Assembly (NCBI RefSeq): GCF_001870465.1
Contig: NZ_MDGK01000056.1
Span: 124,001-188,000, forward strand
From: Pseudomonas extremorientalis
GTDB lineage: Bacteria; Pseudomonadota; Gammaproteobacteria; Pseudomonadales; Pseudomonadaceae
Length of the DNA stretch: 64,000 bases
Reading direction: 5' to 3'
Positions 45,977 through 54,727 of the stretch are shown piece after piece. The notes below the pieces were generated by a model, which ran no database searches, had not been told where the DNA came from, and was given only the letters and a program-made list of their open reading frames with translations. The position numbers and the translations under genes are program-made. Numbering within the stretch: the stretch's first letter is position 1; each line of letters starts with the position of its first letter.

Positions 45977-46159
45977 ATGGCCAAACCTAATTACTCCTTC
46001 GCCAAACGTCAGAGAGACTTGGCCAAGGAACAGAAGAAAGAGGAAAAACTGCAACGCAAGAAAGCCGCTGCAGACGAAGAAGCTGGCGCACTGAACCCGG
46101 ACGCCGATGCTGAAGTAACGAGCGACGAGAGCGAAACACCAAAAGATCCGGCTGAATAA
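45977..46159 (+). CDS. Small highly charged conserved-type protein, function unknown
   Basis: 60 aa, AGAGGA Shine-Dalgarno. The first half is Lys/Arg/Glu-rich and probably one long helix (NYSFAKRQRDLAKEQKKEEK). The second half is acidic (DADAEVTSDESETPKDPAE) and likely disordered. There are no hydrophobic segments, so it is cytoplasmic. The clear ribosome site and strongly biased composition support a real gene. I know no function for it. Confidence 0.7.
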   Translation: MAKPNYSFAKRQRDLAKEQKKEEKLQRKKAAADEEAGALNPDADAEVTSDESETPKDPAE

Positions 46160-46167
46160 TTTTCTTT

Positions 46168-46196
46168 GTGCTGAGCCGGCTGTTCCGGCTCGGCAC
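46168..46196. terminator. Hairpin between convergent genes
   Basis: A 12-bp stem GTGCTGAGCCGG/CCGGCTCGGCAC with one G-T pair and a 5-base loop, just after the small-protein stop. Neither side has a long T-run, so efficiency is uncertain. Confidence 0.55.
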
Positions 46197-46205
46197 AATC
46201 AACCA

Positions 46206-47096
46206 TCATTCCAGCGGCATCACCGTCACCCGCACCTCCGGGTCATGGCTCCCTCCCCCCAGAATCACCCCCCGCAACGGCGACACATCGGAAAAGTCCC
46301 GGCCCCAGGCCAGGGTGATGTGCTCCAGTGCCGGCTGCACATTGTTCGTCGGATCAAAATCCACCCAGCCTGAAACCGGGCAATACACCGAGACCCACGC
46401 ATGGGACCCATCGGCGCCGATCAGCCGTGGCTGGCCGGGCGGTGGCTGGGTGAGCAGATAGCCACTGATGTAACGCGCCGCCAGGCCTCGGGAGCGCAGG
46501 CAGGCGAGCATCAGGTGGGCGAAGTCCTGGCACACGCCGCGGCGGCGCTCCAGCACTTCCACCAGCGGCGTGGCCACCTGGGTGGCTTCGGCATCGAAGG
46601 TGAATTCGCTGAAGATCTTCTCCATCAATGCCCGCACGCCCAGCAGCAACGGCTTGCCAGGCGGGAAACAGCTTTCGGAGAACTCGACGAAGGTTTTCTT
46701 CAAGTGCACGTAGGGCGATTCGAAACGATAGCGGCAGGCTTCGATCAGCTCACCGGACATCGGCTGGCTGCTGTAGGTCAGGCGGTCGCGGGTCTGGTCC
46801 CAGGCCGGCGATTGCTGGAAATCCAGCACCGGCCGCGCCAGCACTTCCACGGTCAGCCCGGCATTCACCAGCAGTTCGTCATGGGGCCGCTCGAACGCCA
46901 GGCGGGTGATGGGGTTGCCGAACACGTCCAGCTCATCGCGGCGCGACGACGGCTGCGGGCTGATATCCAGTTGCTGCGAGCTGCAACGCTGCCAGGCGCA
47001 CGTTCGTGGCCACAGGTGCGCCAGCTGCTGGGCCAGGGACACCGGGCTGTCGTAGTGGTAATGGGTATCGTGGAATATCTGGTAGCGCGCACTCAT
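46206..47096 (-). CDS. Transglutaminase-like protein of the ATP-grasp/alpha-E cluster
   Basis: 296 aa. It has an N-terminal beta-rich domain (MSARYQIFHDTHYHYDSPVSLAQQ) and then a transglutaminase/protease-like core. The catalytic Cys is in RRGVCQDFAHLMLACLRSRG, His in GSHAWVSVYCP, and Asp in WVDFDPTNN. The start codon overlaps the stop of the upstream ATP-grasp gene (TGATG), so they are translationally coupled. Such proteins recur with circularly permuted ATP-grasp and alpha-E proteins in a predicted peptide-synthesis or modification system whose product is unknown. Confidence 0.85.
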   Translation of the reverse strand: MSARYQIFHDTHYHYDSPVSLAQQLAHLWPRTCAWQRCSSQQLDISPQPSSRRDELDVFGNPITRLAFERPHDELLVNAGLTVEVLARPVLDFQQSPAWDQTRDRLTYSSQPMSGELIEACRYRFESPYVHLKKTFVEFSESCFPPGKPLLLGVRALMEKIFSEFTFDAEATQVATPLVEVLERRRGVCQDFAHLMLACLRSRGLAARYISGYLLTQPPPGQPRLIGADGSHAWVSVYCPVSGWVDFDPTNNVQPALEHITLAWGRDFSDVSPLRGVILGGGSHDPEVRVTVMPLE

Positions 47097-49582
47097 CACA
47101 CCGACACCGTTTGCTGGCTGACATCATCCACATGGGCAAAATGGCGCAAGGCCAGACGATCCGACACTTGCCCACTCTCATCGGCCACTGCTTGCAGCAG
47201 GTCGGCCAGGCCGTCCAGTGCGGCACGCACGCTGGACTCGCCGAACAATGGGTTCTCCAGGCAGCCCAGGTCGAAGCGCGCCAGGCGCTCCACCAACGGG
47301 CCGAGGCCGGTTTCACGCGGCACGCCAAAGTCGTCGTTGAGACGGCGCAGGGTGCGGCTCACCAGTTTGAGCTGGAACAGCACCGCATGGGGGTTCTGTT
47401 CATCCAGCAGCAACAGATCGAGCACCGGGATCAACTGCGGCACCGCCAGGTAGCGCGAGCGATAGGTGATGCTGCTGTTGCCCAACTCCAACAACCACTC
47501 CAAGCCAGCCTGGTCAAACACTGCCACACCGCGCAGGAATGCCGCCAGGCTGCTGCTCAGGAATTGCAGGCGCTCGATGCGCCGGCCCATCATCAAAAAG
47601 CGCCAGCCTTCGTCGCGGGTCATGTCGTCCAGGGCGAACCCGGACAGCGCCGCCAGGGACATCACCAGGCGGTTGAGAAAGTCCAGCAATTCGCCAAAAT
47701 CCGGGGTCTCGCTTTCCAGCTCCAGGGCTTCGCGTTGCAGCTCCACCAGGGCCTGCCAGTTCTCCCGGGACAGCTTGCCGCGCACCTGGGACGCCGCCCA
47801 CTGCAAGCGTTGCAGGTTGGCGCGCAGGCTCGATCGCCAGTCATCGCCCAAGAGTGCGGCCTGCAAGCGCTCCGGTAACTCGCCCTCTTCCGGCAACAGG
47901 CGCAGATTTTCGCCCAGCTCGACGGCGGCCTGCAAGGCCAGTGGATCGTCGCCGTCCACATAACGCGCCAGTACGATGCGCAGCCAGCGCGCACTGTCGT
48001 CACAGCGTTCGCAGTAACGGCCGAACCAGAACAGGTTTTCCACTACGCGGGACGGCAGATAAGGGTCGCGGCGTACCAGGTCATGGGCGCCGATTGCGCG
48101 TTGCGCGCGCCAATGTTCACCACCGGATGCGCGCTCACCGAGCACCCAGGTGTCCTTGCTGGCGCCGCCACGTTGCATCGACACCACTTCGGCATCGGCT
48201 TCAGCGGCGACCCGTGTCAGACCGCCGGGCAACACGCGATAACCGTCATCGCTGGCCACGGCGTACACGCGCATGCCGATGGCGCGGTGTTGCAAATGAT
48301 CATCCTCGGTGTGCCACACCGGCGCCTGGGACAGCTGCGCCAACTCCTGGGCGACGTACGCGTAGGGCCGCGCACGCATGCGCTCGGCCAGGGCTTCGCG
48401 CTGTTCTTCATTCAGGTCACGGCCAAATACCGGGGTGAAACTCTGCGACGGAAACGCAGGCTTGATCAGCAGCTCCGGCAGTTTTTCCAGAGCCTCGGCC
48501 AGTACCGGCGCTTCACCGCACCACCAGGTGGCGATGGACGGCAGGATCAGTTCTTCGCCAAACAGGAATTCGTTGATCTTCGGCAGGAAACCCAGCAAAC
48601 CGGGGGACTCCAGCACACCGCTGCCCAAGGCATTGGCCACCAGCACGTTGCCTTGGCGCACCGCATCAAGCAGGCCGGGTACGCCGAGGGCGGAGTCGGT
48701 GCGCAGTTCCAGCGGGTCGCAGAAGTCATCATCCAGGCGACGCATGATCGCGTGCACCCGGCGCAGGCCGCTGAGGGTTTTCAGGAACACCGTGCTGTCA
48801 CGCACGGTGAGATCGCCGCCTTCCACCAGCGGGTAGCCGAGCTGGCGGGCGAGGTAAAGGTGCTCGAAGTAGCTTTCGTTGAACCGGCCCGGCGTGAGCA
48901 GCACGATCAACGGCGGCTGGTCATCGCCGGGCGCCTGGCGGGCCAGGGTTTCCTGCAAAGTGCGGAAGAAACCGGTGAGGTGCTGCACCTGCAAGTCGCG
49001 GTAAAGATCCGGAAAGGCGCGGGACACGATGGTGCGGTTTTCCAACGCGTAACCGGCGCCAGACGGCGCCTGGGTCCGGTCGGCGGTGACCCACCAGCGG
49101 CCATCCGGCGTGCGCGCAAGGTCCACGGCGTACAGGTGCAAAAAGGCACCGTCCGGCGGCTGAATACCCTGGCACGGCCACAGGAAGTTGTTATGCCCGA
49201 ACACCAGCTCGGCCGGCAGCAAGCCTTGCTTGATCAAGCGTTGCGGACCATACAGGTCGGCAAGCACGGCATTGAGCAAGCGTGCACGCTGGGCGATACC
49301 GGCGCACAGGTGCTGCCATTCATCGGCGGCAAGCACATGGGGCAGCAGGTCCAATTCCCAGGGGCGGTCGGCGCCCTTGGGGTCGGCGTAGACATTGTAG
49401 GTCACGCCGTTTTCCTGGATCTGCCGGGTCAGCAGCGCCTGGCGCTGGGCCAATTGCGCAGGCGTGCTGCGTTGCAGGTGGTCGAGCAGGCGCTGCCAAT
49501 GGGCACGCACTGCGCCGCTGTCGTCCAGCAGTTCGTGATAAGTGCCCGCGGTCAGCGGGTAACGGTCGAGCAAGTCGGACAT
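47096..49582 (-). CDS. Circularly permuted ATP-grasp and alpha-E domain fusion protein
   Basis: 828 aa. The first ~480 residues are a circularly permuted type 2 ATP-grasp enzyme (VYADPKGADRPWELDLLP, GHNNFLWPCQG, LTPGRFNESYFEHLYLARQLG). The last ~320 are an all-helical alpha-E domain (VENLFWFGRYCERCDDSARWLR, ALDDMTRDEGWRFLMMGRRIERLQ). In many bacteria the two parts are separate genes. ATP-grasp enzymes form amide bonds via acyl-phosphates, so a peptide ligase is predicted; substrates are unknown. It lies between two transglutaminase-type genes in one direction. Confidence 0.87.
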   Translation of the reverse strand: MSDLLDRYPLTAGTYHELLDDSGAVRAHWQRLLDHLQRSTPAQLAQRQALLTRQIQENGVTYNVYADPKGADRPWELDLLPHVLAADEWQHLCAGIAQRARLLNAVLADLYGPQRLIKQGLLPAELVFGHNNFLWPCQGIQPPDGAFLHLYAVDLARTPDGRWWVTADRTQAPSGAGYALENRTIVSRAFPDLYRDLQVQHLTGFFRTLQETLARQAPGDDQPPLIVLLTPGRFNESYFEHLYLARQLGYPLVEGGDLTVRDSTVFLKTLSGLRRVHAIMRRLDDDFCDPLELRTDSALGVPGLLDAVRQGNVLVANALGSGVLESPGLLGFLPKINEFLFGEELILPSIATWWCGEAPVLAEALEKLPELLIKPAFPSQSFTPVFGRDLNEEQREALAERMRARPYAYVAQELAQLSQAPVWHTEDDHLQHRAIGMRVYAVASDDGYRVLPGGLTRVAAEADAEVVSMQRGGASKDTWVLGERASGGEHWRAQRAIGAHDLVRRDPYLPSRVVENLFWFGRYCERCDDSARWLRIVLARYVDGDDPLALQAAVELGENLRLLPEEGELPERLQAALLGDDWRSSLRANLQRLQWAASQVRGKLSRENWQALVELQREALELESETPDFGELLDFLNRLVMSLAALSGFALDDMTRDEGWRFLMMGRRIERLQFLSSSLAAFLRGVAVFDQAGLEWLLELGNSSITYRSRYLAVPQLIPVLDLLLLDEQNPHAVLFQLKLVSRTLRRLNDDFGVPRETGLGPLVERLARFDLGCLENPLFGESSVRAALDGLADLLQAVADESGQVSDRLALRHFAHVDDVSQQTVSV

Positions 49583-49639
49583 GGAACGCTCGGCAGGGAC
49601 AAGGGGGCTCAGATTAACTCAAATTCACTGCAATCCACT

Positions 49640-49665
49640 GTGGGAGGGGGCTTGCCCTCTCCCAC
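49640..49665. repeat. REP-type palindrome between cluster genes
   Basis: A GTGGGAGGGGG arm and a nearly perfect inverse arm around CTTG lie between the DUF2126 gene and the ATP-grasp gene. Confidence 0.7.
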
Positions 49666-49678
49666 ACTTAAACAGTGT

Positions 49679-52600
49679 TCAGTCATTTTTATTGGGGAAA
49701 CGCCGCATATCCAGGGTCATCGGTAATTCATCGTTGACGGTTACCGTCGGTACGGGAAGCTTGCCGGGGCTATGCCCAAGCCGGAAAAACCGCGCCATCC
49801 GCCGGCTCTCCGCCTCATTGGCATTTACCGGCAAGCTGTCGTAATTGCGTCCACCCGGATGGGCAACGTGGTACTGGCAGCCGCCCAACGAGCGCTGCAT
49901 CCAGGTATCCAGCAGATCGAACACCAAGGGCGCATGCACCGGGATGGTCGGTTGCAGGCAGTTGGCCGGTTGCCAGGCGCGATAACGCACGCCGGCGACA
50001 AACTCACCGACGCGCCCGGTCGCCTGCAGCGGCACCGGGATGCCGTTGCAGGTCAGCAGGTAGCGTTGCGGTGGCAGCCCGGTCAACTTGACTTGCAGGC
50101 GCTCCAGCGACGAATCCACATAGCGCACCGTACCGCCCACCGCGCCCTCTTCGCCCAGTACATGCCAGGGCTCCAGGGCCTGGCGCAGTTCCAGCTCGAT
50201 ACCGCTGACGGCGTAGTCGCCCACCTTGGGAAAACGGAACTCCAAGTGCGCGGCAAACCACTCGGCGCGCAGCGGGTAGCCGGCTGCGTTGAGCTCGACG
50301 ATCACATCGGCAAAATCCTGCTCGATAAAGTGCGGCAACAGGAAACGGTCGTGCAACTCGGTGCCCCAGCGCGCCAGCTTCGACGGTGCATAGGGCTCGC
50401 GCCAGAAGCGCGCGACCAACGCACGCAGCAGCAGTTGTTGGGTCAGGCTCATGCGTGCATGGGGCGGCATCTCGAATGCACGCAGTTCCAGCAGGCCCAG
50501 GCGGCCGGTAGCGCCATCCGGTGAGTAGAGTTTGTCGATGCAGAATTCGGCGCGGTGAGTGTTGCCGGTCACGTCGATCAGCAGGTTGCGCAGCAGGCGG
50601 TCGACCAGCCAGGGCGGGCATTCTTCGCCGGGAGCAGGCATTTGCGCGAAGGCGATTTCCAGCTCATACAGCGCATCGTTGCGCGCCTCGTCCACCCGAG
50701 GCGCCTGGGAGGTCGGGCCGATGAACAGGCCGGAAAACAGGTAGGACAACGAAGGATGGTTGTGCCAGTAGCTGATCAAGCTGCGCAGCAGATCGGGGCG
50801 ACGCAGGAACGGCGAATCCTTGGGCGTGGCACCACCGAGCACGAAATGGTTACCGCCACCGGTGCCGGTGTGGCGCCCGTCGATCATGAATTTCTCGGTG
50901 GTCAGGCGCGTTTGCCGCGCCTCTTCGTAGAGGAACTCGGTGCGCTCCACCAACTCGTCCCAGGAGGCGGATGGCTGCACGTTGACCTCGATCACACCCG
51001 GGTCCGGCGTGACGCGAAAGTTGCTCAGGCGCGAATCGGCCGGTGGCTCGTAGCCTTCGAGCAAGACCGGGCAGTGCAGTTCTTCAGCGGTGGCTTCGAT
51101 GGCCGCCACAAGTTCCAGATAGTCCTCGACGCGCTCCAGCGGCGGCATGAACAGATAGAGCCGCCCTTCCCGCGCTTCGGCGCACAGTGCGGTGCGGGTC
51201 AGCCAGTTGGCGGACTCGTCCACCTTGGGCACGCGCTCATCACTCGGCGCAGGTTCGCCATGGCTTTGCAGTTGGGCGGTGGACGGCAGCTCGGGCTGAT
51301 CCTGGTTAGGGTCCGTCGGGTGCACAAACGGATACTCCGCCGCCGTCACCCACGGCTGCGAAGCCAACGGCAGGCGATAGCCCAGGGGAGAATCTCCCGG
51401 CACCAAACGGCAGTGGTTATCGCGCAGGTACCAGCGGCCACTCTGCCAACGATCATTGGCAGGCGTACGCGCCAGCGGCAGTACTTGCCCGATGATTTTA
51501 TCCAGGCCCTGGGCAAACACCTTGCGCAGGCGTTCGCGCTCCAGCTCATCGCCCAGGCGCGGGTCCTGGGCAGTGACGTTCTGCGGCAGCGCACCTTCGC
51601 GCCACAGGTAGTAGAAATTGTCTTCGAAGGCCGGGAACACAAAGCGTGCCGGCAGCTTAAGGCGCTCGGCGACGCTGGCCAGGAAACGCCCGGCCATCAC
51701 GCCGTCCGCACCGTAATCCTCTTGCTCATCGGCGATCAACGCGCTGTTGTGCCAGATCGGCACGCCGTCACGGCGCCAGTAGCAGTTGAGCGACCAGCGC
51801 GGCAGTTGCTCGCCGGGGTACCACTTGCCCTGGCCGAAGTGCACCAGCCCTTTGGGCGCGTAGTGCTTGCGCATGCGCTGGAACAGCTCGGCGGACAGGC
51901 GGCGTTTGTCCGGGCCGAGGGCGGCGGTGTTCCATTCGGCACCGTCGGGATCGTCGATGGAGACAAAGGTCGGCTCGCCGCCCATGGTCAGGCGGACATC
52001 GTCCTTGAGCAGGTCGCCATCGATCTGCCGTCCCAGTGCCTGGATCGCCAGCCACTGTTCCTCGGTGTAGGGCTTGGTGACCCGTGGGGCCTCCCAAATC
52101 CTCTCTACAGACATTTCGTGGGTGAATTCACACTCGCAGGGTTCCACCAGCCCACTGATCGGCGCGGCAGACGAGGGATCGGGACTACAGGCCAACGGGA
52201 TATGCCCTTCACCGGCGAACAGCCCGGAGGTGGCATCCAGGCCGATCCAACCGGCGCCGGGCAAATACACTTCGCACCAGGCGTGCAGGTCGGTGAAGTC
52301 CACTTCGGTGCCGGACGGGCCGTCGAGGGCTTTGACGTCGGCGGTCAACTGGATCAGATAGCCAGACACAAACCGCGCCGCCAAGCCCAGGTTGCGCAGC
52401 AATTGCACCAGCAGCCAGGCCGAATCACGGCAGGAGCCGGAGGCGTTTTCCAGGGTGAATTCCGGTGTCTGCACGCCCGGTTCCATGCGGATCAGGTAGC
52501 CGATGTCGGCCGCCAGGCGCTGGTTGAGGCCCACCAGGAAATCCACGGCCGGCAACGGCGTACGGTCGATGCCCGCAAGGTACGCGGCGAACTTCGGCGT

Positions 52601-52969
52601 CAGCGGCAGGGTTTCCAGGTACGGCGCCAGCTCGCGTTGTTCATCGGCGGCATAGCTAAAGGGGATTTTTTCGGCGTAGGGTTCAAGGAAAAAGTCGAAC
52701 GGGTTGAACACCGCCATCTCGGCAACCAGATCGACCTCGATGCGCAGCTCATCGGTCTTTTCCGGGAACACCAACCGCGCCAGGTAATTGCCCTGGGGGT
52801 CTTGCTGCCAATTGATGAAATGCTGCTCGGGCAGCACTTTCAGCGCGTAGGACAGAATCCGCGTGCGGCTATGGGCGGCCGGACGCAACCGTACAATCTG
52901 CGGGCCGAGTTCGACAGCACGGTCGTAGCGGTAATGCGTAACGTGGTGCAACGCGACATGAATCGACAC
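49679..52969 (-). CDS. Transglutaminase-DUF2126 fusion protein
   Basis: 1096 aa. I choose the GTG at 52969 (VSIHVALHHVTHYRYD) because AGGAGG lies five bases upstream. An N-terminal transglutaminase-like domain has Cys in ASGSCRDSAWLLVQ (near 178), His in DLHAWCEVYLP (near 230) and Asp in IGLDATSG. A large DUF2126 region follows (LTMGGEPTFVSIDDPDG, WYLRDNHCRLVPGD, DGRHTGTGGGNHFVLGG), resembling amidoligase/glutamine-synthetase-like chemistry. It is the first gene of the three-gene cluster. The system is predicted to make or process peptides; no experimental role is known to me. Confidence 0.87.
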   Translation of the reverse strand: MSIHVALHHVTHYRYDRAVELGPQIVRLRPAAHSRTRILSYALKVLPEQHFINWQQDPQGNYLARLVFPEKTDELRIEVDLVAEMAVFNPFDFFLEPYAEKIPFSYAADEQRELAPYLETLPLTPKFAAYLAGIDRTPLPAVDFLVGLNQRLAADIGYLIRMEPGVQTPEFTLENASGSCRDSAWLLVQLLRNLGLAARFVSGYLIQLTADVKALDGPSGTEVDFTDLHAWCEVYLPGAGWIGLDATSGLFAGEGHIPLACSPDPSSAAPISGLVEPCECEFTHEMSVERIWEAPRVTKPYTEEQWLAIQALGRQIDGDLLKDDVRLTMGGEPTFVSIDDPDGAEWNTAALGPDKRRLSAELFQRMRKHYAPKGLVHFGQGKWYPGEQLPRWSLNCYWRRDGVPIWHNSALIADEQEDYGADGVMAGRFLASVAERLKLPARFVFPAFEDNFYYLWREGALPQNVTAQDPRLGDELERERLRKVFAQGLDKIIGQVLPLARTPANDRWQSGRWYLRDNHCRLVPGDSPLGYRLPLASQPWVTAAEYPFVHPTDPNQDQPELPSTAQLQSHGEPAPSDERVPKVDESANWLTRTALCAEAREGRLYLFMPPLERVEDYLELVAAIEATAEELHCPVLLEGYEPPADSRLSNFRVTPDPGVIEVNVQPSASWDELVERTEFLYEEARQTRLTTEKFMIDGRHTGTGGGNHFVLGGATPKDSPFLRRPDLLRSLISYWHNHPSLSYLFSGLFIGPTSQAPRVDEARNDALYELEIAFAQMPAPGEECPPWLVDRLLRNLLIDVTGNTHRAEFCIDKLYSPDGATGRLGLLELRAFEMPPHARMSLTQQLLLRALVARFWREPYAPSKLARWGTELHDRFLLPHFIEQDFADVIVELNAAGYPLRAEWFAAHLEFRFPKVGDYAVSGIELELRQALEPWHVLGEEGAVGGTVRYVDSSLERLQVKLTGLPPQRYLLTCNGIPVPLQATGRVGEFVAGVRYRAWQPANCLQPTIPVHAPLVFDLLDTWMQRSLGGCQYHVAHPGGRNYDSLPVNANEAESRRMARFFRLGHSPGKLPVPTVTVNDELPMTLDMRRFPNKND

Positions 52970-53156
52970 GGCGGCCTCCTGCGAGCCAGGGCATGGACAC
53001 AAAGCGCGCAAGACTTATGCCAGAGCGGCGGTCATTGCGCTTTATCGTGGGACCCGGTGCAGTACAGCACCAAAACGGCGCCAACGGCGATGCTCTGGTG
53101 CAAGTGACGCACATATTTGTGGCGCAGGTGTGAAGGTGGGTGGGGAATCTACCCAA

Positions 53157-53606
53157 TCAGCCGGTTTTGCGCTTGGCGATCACGGCTTGGCGCAGGTGGC
53201 GTATTTCAAGCAGCTTCTGGCGCATCTCTCGTTGAACCTTGCTGTTAAGTGTCAATAATCCGAGCAATGGGAATAACAGCGCCAACCCATAAAGAATTTT
53301 GTGAGGCTGGAATTGAATCATCGGAACTACAAACAGTAGACAGGCGACGTAGATGCCGACCATCACCCACACCCAGGAGGGGCGGCCCCGCAAAATCATA
53401 AAGTTGCTATGGACCGTCAACAGAATGAGCAGCGCCCCGGCAGACATGATCTTGAGCCCCACTTGAGCAATGGGCGCATCACGAAAATAGGTGATGAACG
53501 CCAACGCCACAGCCAACGCCAAAGAAAAACACGCAGCAAATACGCCGCCCATAAACGTCAGAAAGTATTGCCTGAAAAAGTCGCGTAGCGTCATTAACTC
53601 GTTCAT
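53157..53606 (-). CDS. Four-helix membrane protein, candidate immunity protein
   Basis: 149 aa with four hydrophobic helices (about 15-38, 48-70, 76-100, 104-120). A basic C-terminus follows (REMRQKLLEIRHLRQAVIAKRKTG). Its ATG overlaps the stop of the preceding gene (ATGA), so it is co-translated with it. A small polytopic protein coupled to a larger protein with a hydrophobic hairpin is the usual layout of a pore-forming toxin and its inner-membrane immunity protein. The role is inferred from layout only. Confidence 0.7.
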   Translation of the reverse strand: MNELMTLRDFFRQYFLTFMGGVFAACFSLALAVALAFITYFRDAPIAQVGLKIMSAGALLILLTVHSNFMILRGRPSWVWVMVGIYVACLLFVVPMIQFQPHKILYGLALLFPLLGLLTLNSKVQREMRQKLLEIRHLRQAVIAKRKTG

Positions 53607-54523
53607 TCGTTTATTTCCTCGTACAACCCAATCGCGATGGTATTGACGTTTCCGGAGTACGCACTCCCGCCAAATCCTACGGTTGCGCCGAGGACATCTT
53701 TGATCTGGGTCGTGGTGCTGTGCTTGAGCTGCGTAGGGGTGAAGCGCTTGGTGAGTTCGCCCGACGCCTGCCGCAATTTGAGCATCTTGGCGGTCAAGCT
53801 GGGATGGTTGATGCTCAGCAGCTCTTTCGTCAGCTTGGCTCTTTCCTGGCGATTCAAACCGCGAAGCACATCACGCAGGCTCTTGCCCGTCGATGCTTTG
53901 GCAGCCCTGACCAGCTTGACCGTCGTCAGGGCCGAACCGCCTACGCCAGCCAGTGAAACGGCGTCCAGCACAACGGATGCATTCTGGTACCAGCCCTCAC
54001 TGTCGAGCCAATCGTTTACCTCCGGTTTGGCGACCTCAAGCGCTGTTCGAGCAATGCCGTTAAAGCACTGAAGCGTACTCGCGCCGGCAGCCGCATACCC
54101 CACTACAACGATGACGGAACTGGCGCCAGCGCTGAAAGGCACCAGAATGGTTCCACTGGCGATCGCAGCCCAACTGATGACCGCCCCCAAGCAGGAGATT
54201 CCGGTATTCACGGCTTCGCCAATCAGTCGCGACTCTCGAGGATTGCTCACGACATGTTGAGCAAACTGTGTTGGCGCAATGTACTTCTGCGCTTCACGCA
54301 AAATGATGCGCTTGGGCTTGATGCTGCAGATGGGCTTGAATTCGCGCAGGGTAATGACGTTGAAGTCGGCGTCGATGTATACGACGCCTGCGCCAACGAT
54401 ACCTGGATCGGCGTCGATGGCCGCAAACAGGCGCGGAAGGTTGATCTGGCTTTCGATGCGCTGGCGCGCCATGAACTGCGAGCGGTTGGAGTCCATGCCG
54501 ATGGAGGCCAGGGGGTTAGCCAT
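53603..54523 (-). CDS. Candidate pore-forming antibacterial effector (Tse4-like layout)
   Basis: 306 aa from the ATG at 54523 (MANPLASIGMDSNRSQFMAR). About 95 soluble N-terminal residues are followed by an Ala/Gly/Val-rich hydrophobic hairpin at about 105-165 (LGAVISWAAIASGTILVPF and SSVIVVVGYAAAGAS). A basic helical part comes next, then a Gly/Ser-rich end (GATVGFGGSAYSGN). There is no signal peptide. With the coupled four-helix membrane protein downstream it looks like a type VI or similar contact-dependent effector-immunity module such as Tse4/Tsi4. I cannot confirm homology, and no VgrG, Hcp or PAAR gene is in the window. It is flanked upstream by a REP doublet. Confidence 0.6.
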   Translation of the reverse strand: MANPLASIGMDSNRSQFMARQRIESQINLPRLFAAIDADPGIVGAGVVYIDADFNVITLREFKPICSIKPKRIILREAQKYIAPTQFAQHVVSNPRESRLIGEAVNTGISCLGAVISWAAIASGTILVPFSAGASSVIVVVGYAAAGASTLQCFNGIARTALEVAKPEVNDWLDSEGWYQNASVVLDAVSLAGVGGSALTTVKLVRAAKASTGKSLRDVLRGLNRQERAKLTKELLSINHPSLTAKMLKLRQASGELTKRFTPTQLKHSTTTQIKDVLGATVGFGGSAYSGNVNTIAIGLYEEINE

Positions 54524-54563
54524 AAGTGTTCTTCCTTGAGAATGATGGTGACCAGGCGGGCCC

Positions 54564-54632
54564 CATCGCGGGCAAGCCCACTCCCACATTTGGAATGCAT
54601 TCGCCTGTGGGAGTCGGGCTTTCCCGCGATGG
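54564..54632. repeat. REP doublet, CGGGC-core variant
   Basis: Inverted copies (54564-54587 and 54607-54632) with CATCGCGGGCAAGCCC and GTGGGAGTCGGGCTTTCC cores. They lie between the effector-like gene and ygiQ. The core resembles the 19.0-kb doublet. Confidence 0.75.
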
Positions 54633-54675
54633 CTTTCTAATGGGCGCCACCTTAGCAAACAGGTTACCCAACAGC

Positions 54676-54707
54676 TAGAAAGCAAAACGCCAGCACGAGG
54701 CTGGCGT
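54676..54707 (-). terminator. Rho-independent terminator after ygiQ
   Basis: On the minus strand ACGCCAGC-CTCGT-GCTGGCGT is followed by TTTGCTTTCT, 21 bp after the stop of the radical SAM gene. Confidence 0.85.
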
Positions 54708-54727
54708 CTGGCATGTTCAGGCTGCGA

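Noticed and set aside
48083..49726. Plus-strand open frame (about 547 codons) opposite the ATP-grasp gene
   Set aside because: Shadow of the minus-strand gene; no recognisable protein features.
50555..53107. Long plus-strand open frame (about 850 codons) opposite the DUF2126 gene
   Set aside because: Antisense to an authentic gene with intact catalytic motifs; composition is typical of a shadow frame.
17790..54632. CRISPR array or insertion-sequence ends suggested by repeated GTGGGAGGGGGC motifs
   Set aside because: The copies are dispersed between genes, inverted, and lack regular spacers or a transposase. They fit REP/REPIN elements.
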